64,000 bases of DNA from Shewanella xiamenensis (GTDB taxonomy: Bacteria > Pseudomonadota > Gammaproteobacteria > Enterobacterales > Shewanellaceae): positions 62,001 through 126,000 of the forward strand of contig NZ_BMOP01000006.1 in assembly GCF_014647135.1 (NCBI RefSeq), in the 5' to 3' direction. The stretch's first letter is position 1; every line of letters begins with the position of its first letter. Shown here one piece after another: positions 24,464 through 32,404 of the stretch. The notes below the pieces were generated by a model, which saw only the letters and a program-made list of their open reading frames with translations, ran no database searches and had not been told where the DNA came from. Both the position numbers and the translations under genes were made by a program.

Positions 24464-26293
24464 TTAAGCCTTAGTCGCCGCTATCCAGCGATCAATTTTC
24501 TGTTCCATCACCGCCATAGGTAGTGAGCCAGAAGTCAGAATCTGATCATGGAAAGCCTTAAGATCAAACTTATCACCTAGGGCTTTTTCAGCACGCTCAC
24601 GTAGGGCAAGAATTTTTAGTTGACCCACTTTATAAGACAATGCTTGGCCAGGAATTGCCATATAACGTTCAACCTCGGCAATAATATCCGACTCGGCCAT
24701 GGGCGAATTGTCCTTCATGTATTGAATCGCTTGTTCGCGACTCCAGCCTTTGGCATGTAATCCCGTATCCACCACCAAACGCATCGCACGCAGCATTTCG
24801 TCTGAAAGCTTACCAAAGTACTGATAAGGGTCGCTAAAAAGCCCCATTTCGATGCCTAAGTATTCAGCATACAGCGCCCAGCCCTCTTCAAACGCAGTAT
24901 AACCGCTGAAGCGTTGAAACTCAGGTACACCCGTTAACTCTTGCTTAATGGCGATTTGGAAATGGTGACCAGGCGCCGCTTCATGCAGTGACAGTGTCGT
25001 CATGCCCCATTTCGGCTGAGCTTTCAAGTTGTAGGTGTTGATATAAAACACCCCTGGACGGCTCCCATCTACAGCTGGTGATTCATAGGATGCGCCCGCA
25101 GCCGATTGCTCTCTAAAGCTTTCAACCGGTTTAACCACATAGTCGGCCTTTGGCATTACATTAAAATACTGTGGCAATACTTGGTTAATCTTATCTTTCA
25201 ACACCATATAACCATCGATTAAGCCTTGGCGATCGCCATAGAAGTATTGTGGCTCAGACGATAAAGAGGCAAAAAAGGCTTTTAAGTCACCTTTAAAACC
25301 CACTTGCTCACGGACTTTGTCCATCTCAGAAAGGATTCGTGCGACCTCATTCAGACCAATTTGGTGAATTTCATCCACTGGCATGGTTGTGGTGGTATGA
25401 GAATTGGCTAAATGCTGATACCAAGCTTTACCATTTGGTAGACCAGACCAACCATCCGTTGCACGGGACTTAGGCAAATAAGTCTGCTTAAAGTAATCGC
25501 GCAGCCCCGCTAATGCAGGCACTAAACGCTCATTAATCATCGCCTGATAACTTGATGTTAGCTCAGCTTTGTCTTGATCTGAAAAACCTTCTGGGAAGTG
25601 ATTAATCGGTGAATAGAAAATACTTTGGCTGGCATCGGTCGTCAGCATAGCATCTAACTGTGGAATAATACGCTCTACCAGCACTCGAGGAAGTACAACC
25701 TTACTTGCAATCCCCTCATCCATACGCTGTTGAGCAAGCTGGATCCACTGAATAAAACCATTCACACGCTGTTCCCAATTGCGGTAATCTTGAACGGTAT
25801 TAAAAGGCTGAGCACTTTCACCACTTCCTAGCTGCACCATAGTTATAACAGTACTGTAAAACTGGCTGATAGGCATAAAGCGTGACGGATAGGTTTCATC
25901 GACTAACGCTATTTCACGATCATAAACAAACAACGAATAACTTAATTGCAGATCCGCTGGTAATAGCTCAACATCAATAGCCTTAACTTGTGCTAGATAG
26001 CGGGTATTTAGATCGTGTCGAGCCTTAAGATACTCTTCAGTTAAATCACCACCAAACTGCGCATTGTAGTCGTTAACACCCACAAAAGTGGCGTAAATAG
26101 GCTCGAGCTTCAAGTAGTCTTTAAAATAGCCATCGACGAGTGCAACATAACGCGACTCAGCCGTTTGGTTTTCTGCTTGAGTCGCTGGGGTCTGCGTTGC
26201 CCCTTCCTGTGTAACAACTGTTGTTTCAGGCTTTGAGCATCCCTGTAGGGTTAGCACTAAGGCTATCGTTCCCGCAACTACATTTAATTTCAT
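24464..26293 (-). CDS. DUF885 family lipoprotein, putative metallopeptidase
   Basis: 609 aa. The N-terminus MKLNVVAGTIALVLTLQGCS ends in a lipobox (LQGC), so it is probably a lipoprotein. The body matches DUF885, with the zinc-peptidase-like motif LHEAAPGHHFQ (HExxxGHH form) near residue 430 and EGWALYAEYLG downstream supplying the likely third metal ligand. Such proteins are thought to be peptidases, but substrates are unknown. AAGGAG precedes the start. The neighbouring plus-strand GGDEF-like gene is divergent, 80 nt away. Confidence 0.87.
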   Translation of the reverse strand: MKLNVVAGTIALVLTLQGCSKPETTVVTQEGATQTPATQAENQTAESRYVALVDGYFKDYLKLEPIYATFVGVNDYNAQFGGDLTEEYLKARHDLNTRYLAQVKAIDVELLPADLQLSYSLFVYDREIALVDETYPSRFMPISQFYSTVITMVQLGSGESAQPFNTVQDYRNWEQRVNGFIQWIQLAQQRMDEGIASKVVLPRVLVERIIPQLDAMLTTDASQSIFYSPINHFPEGFSDQDKAELTSSYQAMINERLVPALAGLRDYFKQTYLPKSRATDGWSGLPNGKAWYQHLANSHTTTTMPVDEIHQIGLNEVARILSEMDKVREQVGFKGDLKAFFASLSSEPQYFYGDRQGLIDGYMVLKDKINQVLPQYFNVMPKADYVVKPVESFREQSAAGASYESPAVDGSRPGVFYINTYNLKAQPKWGMTTLSLHEAAPGHHFQIAIKQELTGVPEFQRFSGYTAFEEGWALYAEYLGIEMGLFSDPYQYFGKLSDEMLRAMRLVVDTGLHAKGWSREQAIQYMKDNSPMAESDIIAEVERYMAIPGQALSYKVGQLKILALRERAEKALGDKFDLKAFHDQILTSGSLPMAVMEQKIDRWIAATKA

Positions 26294-26373
26294 TTTTTAT
26301 ATTTCTCCTTTTACGTCCGAGATAGCCAGACTCTTCCTATACTTACTGAAAAGTCTACTTACGGGATTATTCT

Positions 26374-26883
26374 ATGATCTACTCATTTCGTAACTCAGGT
26401 TTTAGAGATCCAGAAACAGGGGTTTACAACCAAACTTATTTCATGGAAGTCTTTAACCGAGAATGGCATAGGCATATACGAGAACAGCAAAGCTTAGCGC
26501 TATTGTATCTGTGCCCTCACATTCATGAAACCGTTAAACAACCGCATTTACTCGAATTTTTTACTAAACAAGTACAAGAAGCACTACTAAGAGCAACAGA
26601 TTTAATTGCTAGATTAGACCACAATCATTTTGCCTTAGGATTATTCAATATTGATGAAGCAGGTACCGAAGTTGTTCTTAATCGCATAGCAGATCATATT
26701 CAAGAATTTAATCAAGAGTTTGGCAAAACTCATAAGCTAAAAATTGACTACAAACTCGCAGCTTGCCTTTGCTTACCGACTCAAGAACAAAAAATTGAAT
26801 CTATATTCAATAATGTTTCCAAACTTTCACAAGAGCTTGAACGTAAACAACAGCAATCCCAGGCATTAGTAAAGCTTCAATAA
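26374..26883 (+). CDS. Degenerate GGDEF-domain protein
   Basis: 169 aa. It follows the GGDEF fold: DPETGVYNQTYFMEVFNREW replaces the usual D-LTGLYNR-YF start, then LALLYLCPH, LLRATDLIARLD and the position of the GG(D/E)EF signature occupied by HNHFALGLF. With no GGDEF residues and no RxxD inhibitory site visible, it cannot be an active diguanylate cyclase and would be a binding or scaffold domain, if used. It has no sensory or membrane part. The gene ends in a strong terminator. Confidence 0.72.
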   Translation: MIYSFRNSGFRDPETGVYNQTYFMEVFNREWHRHIREQQSLALLYLCPHIHETVKQPHLLEFFTKQVQEALLRATDLIARLDHNHFALGLFNIDEAGTEVVLNRIADHIQEFNQEFGKTHKLKIDYKLAACLCLPTQEQKIESIFNNVSKLSQELERKQQQSQALVKLQ

Positions 26884-26885
26884 AC

Positions 26886-26909
26886 AAAAAGCCCCTTTCG
26901 GGGCTTTTT
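26886..26909. terminator. Bidirectional terminator
   Basis: AAAAAGCCCC, TTTC loop, GGGGCTTTTT. It serves the GGDEF-like gene on the plus strand and the TonB2 operon on the minus strand. Confidence 0.92.
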
Positions 26910-26934
26910 AGATCTACCTAGCAAATTAGATGAA

Positions 26935-28182
26935 TTACAGTTCGACGTTATGCATACGAGCTTTCTCTTTGATGTAAGAGATATAGCTGTTTGCACTCTT
27001 CTCTGTCTTCTTATCTTTCGCAGCTAATACAGCGCGATTATAAGCAGACTTATACTGTTTCAAACTAAGATGAGCTAAAGCCAGCTCGAAGTTTGCTTCA
27101 CCGGGATGTTCAATACCTAAAGAGATTGCTTTTTCAAGCACTGGAATCGCTTCATTATATTTCTCACCCAAGCTCAGTAAACGACCTTGCTTCAGATATA
27201 GCTTACCATCATTGCTAATTGCAGCAGCTTTACCATAAAAGTCAGCGGCTTCTTTAAACTCTTTCGCATTTTGGTAAAAACCAGCCAAAATCTCATAAGA
27301 TTTAGCATCTTGTGTGATTAAGCCCGACTTCATATGCTTCTCAAAAACTTTCGCTGCTTGGTATGGCGCACCCTTCTGAGCCATCAGCTGAGCTAAACGA
27401 GTAATGTTAGCTCCAGTTTCTAAGAAACCATTACGATATGCCAAGTCATAAGTCGCTAGCGCTTTATCATAGTCTTCGACCATTAGATAAAATTGTGCGA
27501 GCTGAACCCATAATCTGCCGTCATCCGGAAATAACGGTACCATGACTTCTAATACACCAACGGCTTTCTTATATTGCTTCTGGTTAAAGTAAGACGTTAA
27601 CTTCATCTGATACAGGCCTTTATCAGGTGACTCAGCAAGTGAAAGGCCTTTATCAGCCACTTCAATTACTTTATCCCACTGCTTAAGCTCTGTATGTGCA
27701 ATACCAATGCGACGGTACATCTGAGAATCAGCCTTACAGGTGAAATCCATCCATTTGTAATAGTATGGAATTGCTTCCTTAAACTTTTTCTCTTGTAACA
27801 ACAAATCGGCGTAAAGGCGCAATGTTGCAGCGTGATCGGTACCACCTAAAATATCGGCTTCAACAGCTTGTTTTAGGTACTTGATCGCAGTATCCATCTT
27901 GCCTTTTTCGGCATAGAAGTTACCGAGCATACGCGCGACATAGGCTTTATCGAAATCATTCTTTGGGTTTGCTTCTAACAGAATGGCAATCGCTTCGTCA
28001 ACTTGACCATTCGTATAAGCTTCAAAGGACTTCTGCACCTTTTTCGCAGCACTCTCACCTACCGCTTTAGATTGACGTTTATCAACTTCACACTTTTCAG
28101 CTGCAATAGCAGAAGAAACTGATAACGCACCACCACAAAGGGAAAGTAATAACGCAACTGCGATTTTATTAGCATTACGCAT
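26935..28182 (-). CDS. TPR protein of the TonB2 operon
   Basis: 415-aa exported protein. A signal peptide (cleavage near SSAIAAEK) is followed by about nine tetratricopeptide units, for example AYVARMLGNFYAEKGKMDTA and YEILAGFYQNAKEFKEAADF. TPR proteins at this position end TonB2-type operons in Vibrio and Shewanella and probably scaffold partners of the TonB complex in the periplasm. It starts 2 nt after the tonB stop. The direct role is inference from context. Confidence 0.82.
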   Translation of the reverse strand: MRNANKIAVALLLSLCGGALSVSSAIAAEKCEVDKRQSKAVGESAAKKVQKSFEAYTNGQVDEAIAILLEANPKNDFDKAYVARMLGNFYAEKGKMDTAIKYLKQAVEADILGGTDHAATLRLYADLLLQEKKFKEAIPYYYKWMDFTCKADSQMYRRIGIAHTELKQWDKVIEVADKGLSLAESPDKGLYQMKLTSYFNQKQYKKAVGVLEVMVPLFPDDGRLWVQLAQFYLMVEDYDKALATYDLAYRNGFLETGANITRLAQLMAQKGAPYQAAKVFEKHMKSGLITQDAKSYEILAGFYQNAKEFKEAADFYGKAAAISNDGKLYLKQGRLLSLGEKYNEAIPVLEKAISLGIEHPGEANFELALAHLSLKQYKSAYNRAVLAAKDKKTEKSANSYISYIKEKARMHNVEL

Positions 28183-28184
28183 TA

Positions 28185-28808
28185 TTAATTGCCTCCTTTG
28201 TCTAAAGTGAAGTCAAGTTGTACTGTCATACCAGGTTGTTTAAGTGGCTTACCATCAACAATCTTTGGTTTGTACTTCCACTTTTTCAGTGCTCGTATTG
28301 CTTCTTTATCAAATAAACGTTTAGGTTCTGCTTGAATAACTTCAACGTCATCAACCCCCCCTAACTCATTAATTGTAAAGCGTAATTGCACCCAACCTTC
28401 TTTACCATCACGAGCGGCTGCGATTGGATATTGTGGCTCAATACGGACGATAGGTGTTGCATCGCCGTCACGAGTCATCATATTACCCAGTTTAAAACCA
28501 CCTGCACTATGACCACCGGTTTCGACAGCTCCCATATTGAACGACATTGCCGTATCAATATTTGATGAAGTATCTGGTGGCGCAGTTTGAGGTTTCTCAG
28601 GCTGTGCTGGTGGTGGTGGCGGTTTAGGCACTACCCTTGGCTTATTCTGTGCTTTTGCATCCTGTCTATCCATGGTGATTTCAATTACAGGGGTCTCGGC
28701 CGATGTTTCAGCGCGCTGCGCCCCACCACCGACCAAGAACGCCATAAAAGCGAACAGACCAAAAGTCACAGCAGCACCAATAATGATTGATACTAGTGCT
28801 CTTAGCAT
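28185..28808 (-). CDS. tonB2: Energy transducer TonB (TonB2 type)
   Basis: 207 aa. An N-terminal membrane anchor (about residues 7-29) precedes a short proline-rich linker (KPPPPPAQPEKPQ) and a C-terminal TonB domain (about 125-205) with EPQYPIAAARDGKEGWVQLR and the terminal KKWKYKPKI region. The short linker and gene order are typical of TonB2 systems. It transmits proton-motive force from ExbB/ExbD to outer-membrane receptors such as the one encoded at 32405-35236. It is separated from exbD by one base. Confidence 0.92.
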   Translation of the reverse strand: MLRALVSIIIGAAVTFGLFAFMAFLVGGGAQRAETSAETPVIEITMDRQDAKAQNKPRVVPKPPPPPAQPEKPQTAPPDTSSNIDTAMSFNMGAVETGGHSAGGFKLGNMMTRDGDATPIVRIEPQYPIAAARDGKEGWVQLRFTINELGGVDDVEVIQAEPKRLFDKEAIRALKKWKYKPKIVDGKPLKQPGMTVQLDFTLDKGGN

Positions 28809-28809
28809 A

Positions 28810-29214
28810 TTAATCGTTCCCCGCAGATACCGAAATCTTATCTATACCAGCCGCTTTGACTTGGTCTAGAACTTTAACAACTAAGCCGTGCATTGCGTCT
28901 TTATCAGCCTGAATAAGCACTGCTGCTTCAGGCGCTTCAGCTAACATACGCTCAACGTTTGCTGTTACACGTTCGATATCAACCTGACGGTTTTCCATCA
29001 TGATAACGCCAGTTTTGCTGACGCCAATGAAGATGTTAGCCGAAGGCTTTGAAGTCGCTTGTGATGCTTTTGGTTTGTTATAATCCAAACCAGATGGCTT
29101 CACGAATGACGTTGTTACAATGAAGAAGATCAGCATGATGAACACGATGTCGAGCATCGGTGTCATATCAATTTGCGCTTCCTCGTCTATACTGGAATGC
29201 TTTTTACGTGCCAT
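28810..29214 (-). CDS. exbD2: ExbD-type proton channel subunit
   Basis: 134 aa. It has one membrane helix (MLDIVFIMLIFFIVTTSF) with the functional Asp in DMTPMLDIVF, followed by a periplasmic domain ending VKAAGIDKISVSAG. This is the standard ExbD/TolR layout. The ATG at 29214 follows AGAGAGA and is better than the TTG two codons upstream. It works with the ExbB subunits to energise TonB. Confidence 0.93.
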   Translation of the reverse strand: MARKKHSSIDEEAQIDMTPMLDIVFIMLIFFIVTTSFVKPSGLDYNKPKASQATSKPSANIFIGVSKTGVIMMENRQVDIERVTANVERMLAEAPEAAVLIQADKDAMHGLVVKVLDQVKAAGIDKISVSAGND

Positions 29215-29227
29215 GTTCAATCTCTCT

Positions 29228-29755
29228 CTAGTGGTGCGGCATGCTGTCTTTTAGCTTTTCTAAGCTGATTTTCATTTTGGCATCAAGGCGAGTACTGAAG
29301 AATACTCCCGATAATGCGGCAACCATTCCCGCCATAGTGGGCATTGTTGCCATTGAAATACCAGCCGCCATTAAACGAGCATTACTCGTCCCCTGAACTG
29401 CCATCACATCGAACACTGAAATCATACCGGTAACAGTACCTAATAAACCTATCATAGGACAAATCGCTACTAAGGTTTTAATGATCAGCATACGTGCATT
29501 CAAATCTTGCTTCGCTTGGGACAGCCAAGCTTCACGGATACGGTGTGCATACCAAGAGGTAGTTTCCTCTCTAGCATCCCATGCAGCTATGATTGCTTTA
29601 TGTTGCTTTGGTGATATCCAATTTAGATACCAGTAACGTTCAAGCATCAATACCCACATTAAGAACAGCACAAACGCAACTAACCAGAGGACGTCGCCTC
29701 CGGAGGCCATGAAGCCCCTGACGGAATCCCATATGTCCATCAGGTGAATCATCAT
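29228..29755 (-). CDS. exbB2: ExbB-type proton channel subunit
   Basis: 175 aa of the MotA/TolQ/ExbB family. It has an N-terminal membrane segment (VLWLVAFVLFLMWVLMLERY) and two more, around the conserved ICPMIGLLGTVTGMISVF and the GISMATMPTMAGMVAALSG regions. It is shorter than E. coli ExbB, as usual for ExbB2. The start overlaps the previous gene in TAATG. It forms the channel with ExbD. Confidence 0.92.
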   Translation of the reverse strand: MMIHLMDIWDSVRGFMASGGDVLWLVAFVLFLMWVLMLERYWYLNWISPKQHKAIIAAWDAREETTSWYAHRIREAWLSQAKQDLNARMLIIKTLVAICPMIGLLGTVTGMISVFDVMAVQGTSNARLMAAGISMATMPTMAGMVAALSGVFFSTRLDAKMKISLEKLKDSMPHH

Positions 29756-31110
29756 TAGTCAGCCCTCTTCTCAGCATGTGCTGCGATGATACCCGCACTT
29801 TGCTCTTCTAAAACTTGTACAATGGCTTTGCTACGTGCAACGACAATAGCATGCATTAACATTAGAGGCAGAGCCGCAACCAGACCTTGAACCGTTGTTA
29901 CCAGCGCCATTGAAATACCACCAGCCATCAGTTTTGGATCGCCAGTACCAAACAATTGGATACTTTGGAAAGTTGCAATCATACCGGTTACTGTACCCAA
30001 TAGACCCATCATTGGTGCGATAGCAGCCAGTACTTTAATGATTGAAATACGAGATTCTAGTGCAGGCGTTTCTTTCAGAATCGCTTCATCAAGTTTCAAC
30101 TCTAACGTTTCAACATCAACATCTTTGTTTTCTTGATACACTTTCAGGATACGGCCAAGAGCGTTGTTACCTGGTTTATCAACATTCTTACGTTGGCTGT
30201 TCACACGGGCGCCGATGATAGTCATGGTCACTAAACGTTCAATAGAGATCAACAGACCTAACGCTAACAAAATCATAATGATATAGCCGATTGTACCACC
30301 AGATTCAATACGGTCTTCCATACTTGCTTTGTTAGTGAAGATGTTTAACAGAACACCACGAGCAGGGTCGATGTAGAATGGTGCAGAACCAGAAGCGGTT
30401 TGTTCCCATTTACCAACAGCACTGACTTGGTAACCTTCTGGCTGTTGTGATAACTCTTGAATCAGACCCAATTCAGGATTGTAAACAACATATTTGCCAT
30501 CAGCCGTTAGGTTATAAGCACCGATACGGTGGATAGTGGTATTTTTTACACTACCATCAATCGCTGTCACAGAACCTTCGAATTTAACAACCTTACCAGC
30601 TTGTACCATTTCGAATAACTGTTCTTGCCAGAATTGCTCTAACTCTTCAATTTTTGGTAACTGCTTACGTGCACCTAAATCAGCAACAAATTTGTCACGA
30701 TTAGGATATTGAGCACTGACGTTTGAACTCGCTAATTTACCAGCGAAATCACCCGCTTCACCTTTAACCACACCGAACATCTCACCCAAGTCACCTTGAG
30801 CAGTTTTCAGATCTTCTTCTAACTGGGCGATTTTGCGCTCATTATCTAAGAAGGCTTGGTTTAAATCTTTACCGCGTTGTTTTTCAGCCGCCAAAGCGTC
30901 TTTTTCACGCTTCAATAAAGCCGCTTTATCGCCGCGCTCAGCTTGGAACTCTTGCTCACGCTTGCTGTTAACTTTGCCTTCAGCAGCGCGATCAACTTTA
31001 ACTTGCTGCAATAATTGGTCGATGGTCTTAGGTGCATCAGCAGCGCTAGCCATACCAGCAGTTAAAGAAAAACTTGCAGCTAATACAGCTGTAGTAATTA
31101 ACTTCTTCAT
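29755..31110 (-). CDS. ttpC: TtpC-like ExbB with periplasmic N-terminal domain
   Basis: 451 aa. A signal peptide (cleavage near MASAADA) is followed by a coiled-coil periplasmic segment (about 25-110, rich in Lys, Glu and Gln), a mixed domain to about residue 270, and a C-terminal MotA/TolQ/ExbB domain with IAPMMGLLGTVTGMIATFQS and GGISMALVTTVQGLVAALPL. This composition is that of TtpC, the extra component needed by Vibrio TonB2 systems. The start directly adjoins the DUF3450 stop (one-base overlap). Confidence 0.87.
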   Translation of the reverse strand: MKKLITTAVLAASFSLTAGMASAADAPKTIDQLLQQVKVDRAAEGKVNSKREQEFQAERGDKAALLKREKDALAAEKQRGKDLNQAFLDNERKIAQLEEDLKTAQGDLGEMFGVVKGEAGDFAGKLASSNVSAQYPNRDKFVADLGARKQLPKIEELEQFWQEQLFEMVQAGKVVKFEGSVTAIDGSVKNTTIHRIGAYNLTADGKYVVYNPELGLIQELSQQPEGYQVSAVGKWEQTASGSAPFYIDPARGVLLNIFTNKASMEDRIESGGTIGYIIMILLALGLLISIERLVTMTIIGARVNSQRKNVDKPGNNALGRILKVYQENKDVDVETLELKLDEAILKETPALESRISIIKVLAAIAPMMGLLGTVTGMIATFQSIQLFGTGDPKLMAGGISMALVTTVQGLVAALPLMLMHAIVVARSKAIVQVLEEQSAGIIAAHAEKRAD

Positions 31111-31892
31111 TATTGTGCAGTCTCCGCAGCAGGAATTGGTAATGCGAATAGATCTAGAGCGCCTTGTTTACGGGCAATGCGGATACCTTTAGTCAGTTCA
31201 CGCAGATAGCTGTCATCTAACTTATCCCAACCCTTAGTTTCTGGGTTGTACATCCAGCCAGTCTTTTGATCTAAGCTTTGTGCATACAGAGCAACACGAC
31301 CCAAGTTAAAGAAGTCTACTAATACTTCTTTACCATCTAAGGTCAATTTACCTTGGTTAACTGCAACAGCACTACCATACTCACGCTCGATGCTGTACGC
31401 ATCCAGGATCAAACGGTATTTTTCAGCTAAAGTCACTTCTGCTGTGTTTAAAAGTGTTTTTAACTCTTTAACACGGTTAGCACGGACTTCAGAGTTGAAT
31501 GGCAAGTCTAATTGAACGAATTGTTCTAAAGACTCAACCATTTTAAACATTAAAGGCACAACGCCCTGACGTAGTTTATCTACGCCATTAATGTCATTTT
31601 GAACTGCGTCCATTGTTTTTTGTTGATCAGCAACCAAGCTGGCAACGTAATCGTTATAGGACTTCAGTGACTCACGCTCATCAGCAACTGAACCATACTC
31701 AAAAAGCATGTCTTGTGCTTGATCGAAATACTTATCAACGTTCTTTTGCGACGCAGCAGCATCAGCATGGATCATACTATCCGCTTTCTGCACGTCGGTA
31801 AGAGGATCTGCAACTACTAAGTTGCTGCTCGCTAATGCCAGCACGCCAACAAGTGCAGTAGCGATTTTTGTTCTATTGCTTACCTTGGACAT
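31110..31892 (-). CDS. DUF3450 periplasmic protein of the TonB2 operon
   Basis: 260 aa with a signal peptide (cleavage near LVVADPL). The mature protein is mostly helical, with a predicted long coiled coil in the first half (about residues 30-110, for example KNVDKYFDQAQDMLFEYGSV). DUF3450 proteins head TonB2-type operons in Vibrio and Shewanella. The ATG at 31892 follows GGGA; a TTG three codons upstream is the less likely start. It is the first gene of a six-gene operon with overlaps or gaps of at most 13 nt. Confidence 0.83.
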   Translation of the reverse strand: MSKVSNRTKIATALVGVLALASSNLVVADPLTDVQKADSMIHADAAASQKNVDKYFDQAQDMLFEYGSVADERESLKSYNDYVASLVADQQKTMDAVQNDINGVDKLRQGVVPLMFKMVESLEQFVQLDLPFNSEVRANRVKELKTLLNTAEVTLAEKYRLILDAYSIEREYGSAVAVNQGKLTLDGKEVLVDFFNLGRVALYAQSLDQKTGWMYNPETKGWDKLDDSYLRELTKGIRIARKQGALDLFALPIPAAETAQ

Positions 31893-32054
31893 AGTTCCCA
31901 ACCAATTTGAAGTGAATAAAAAAGTTAACTTACCAGCAACATCACTTTAAGCAAGACTTACTTTAGGAAATGCTTACCGTAAGCTCATCTTTCTCTTGTG
32001 ATTCTTAGTTTTTTCTTCCCTTTCCTATGCCCTTACAGGCATAGACCCGCTGGC

Positions 32055-32084
32055 ATCATTTCACAAAATGTTGACCTGTGTCAA
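32055..32084 (-). promoter_or_regulatory. Probable promoter of the TonB2 operon
   Basis: Minus strand: a perfect -35 TTGACA (32079-32084), an 18-bp spacer and -10 AATGAT (32055-32060, four of six). It implies a leader of about 155 nt before the DUF3450 start. Confidence 0.5.
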
Positions 32085-32088
32085 CATT
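32067..32088. promoter_or_regulatory. Palindromic operator candidate over the -35
   Basis: AATGTTGAC and GTCAACATT, perfect nine-base arms separated by four bases (CTGT). It covers the -35 hexamer of the TonB2 promoter, the position of a repressor. The core TTGAC-N4-GTCAA does not match Fur, Crp, FNR or ArgR. Confidence 0.55.
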
Positions 32089-32348
32089 CAGAACATGTAA
32101 AAACGAGTGTAAAGAAGTCTTAATTATGAATTTTTTTACGGAAGATGTTTTTTTGAGCAAACACATAAATTTGGTTGATAAGAGAGCCGTGAATTCGTCA
32201 TTAATATCTGTTAATGCAATAAGATGTGTCAGAAGCCGCCCAACCTATTCAAGCTAAATTTCAACACATTGATAGTCAGAGTAAGAATCATAGATAACGG
32301 AAAAAGCTGTACATATTCAACTAGCAACTGCAAAGGATCTTTCGTAAT

Positions 32349-32379
32349 AAAAAAGCCGAACACTTTGCAGTGTTCGGCT
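32349..32379 (-). terminator. Terminator of the TonB-dependent receptor gene
   Basis: 11-bp perfect stem AGCCGAACACT/AGTGTTCGGCT, loop TTGC, followed by six T on the minus strand. Confidence 0.93.
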
Positions 32380-32404
32380 CTGATACAACTAAGTTGATTT
32401 ATGA

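Larger units (their letters stand above)
31893..32348. other. Leader and control region of the TonB2 operon
   Basis: About 450 bp without a gene. It holds a predicted promoter and operator (32055-32088) and, in the leader, a small hairpin CTATGCC/GGCATAG (32025-32044). The remainder, 32089-32348, shows nothing recognisable; I found no Fur-box-like sequence. Confidence 0.6.

Noticed and set aside
31893..32404. Fur box upstream of the TonB2 operon
   Set aside because: I looked for a GATAAT-type 19-bp palindrome and found none; the only palindrome is TTGAC-N4-GTCAA.
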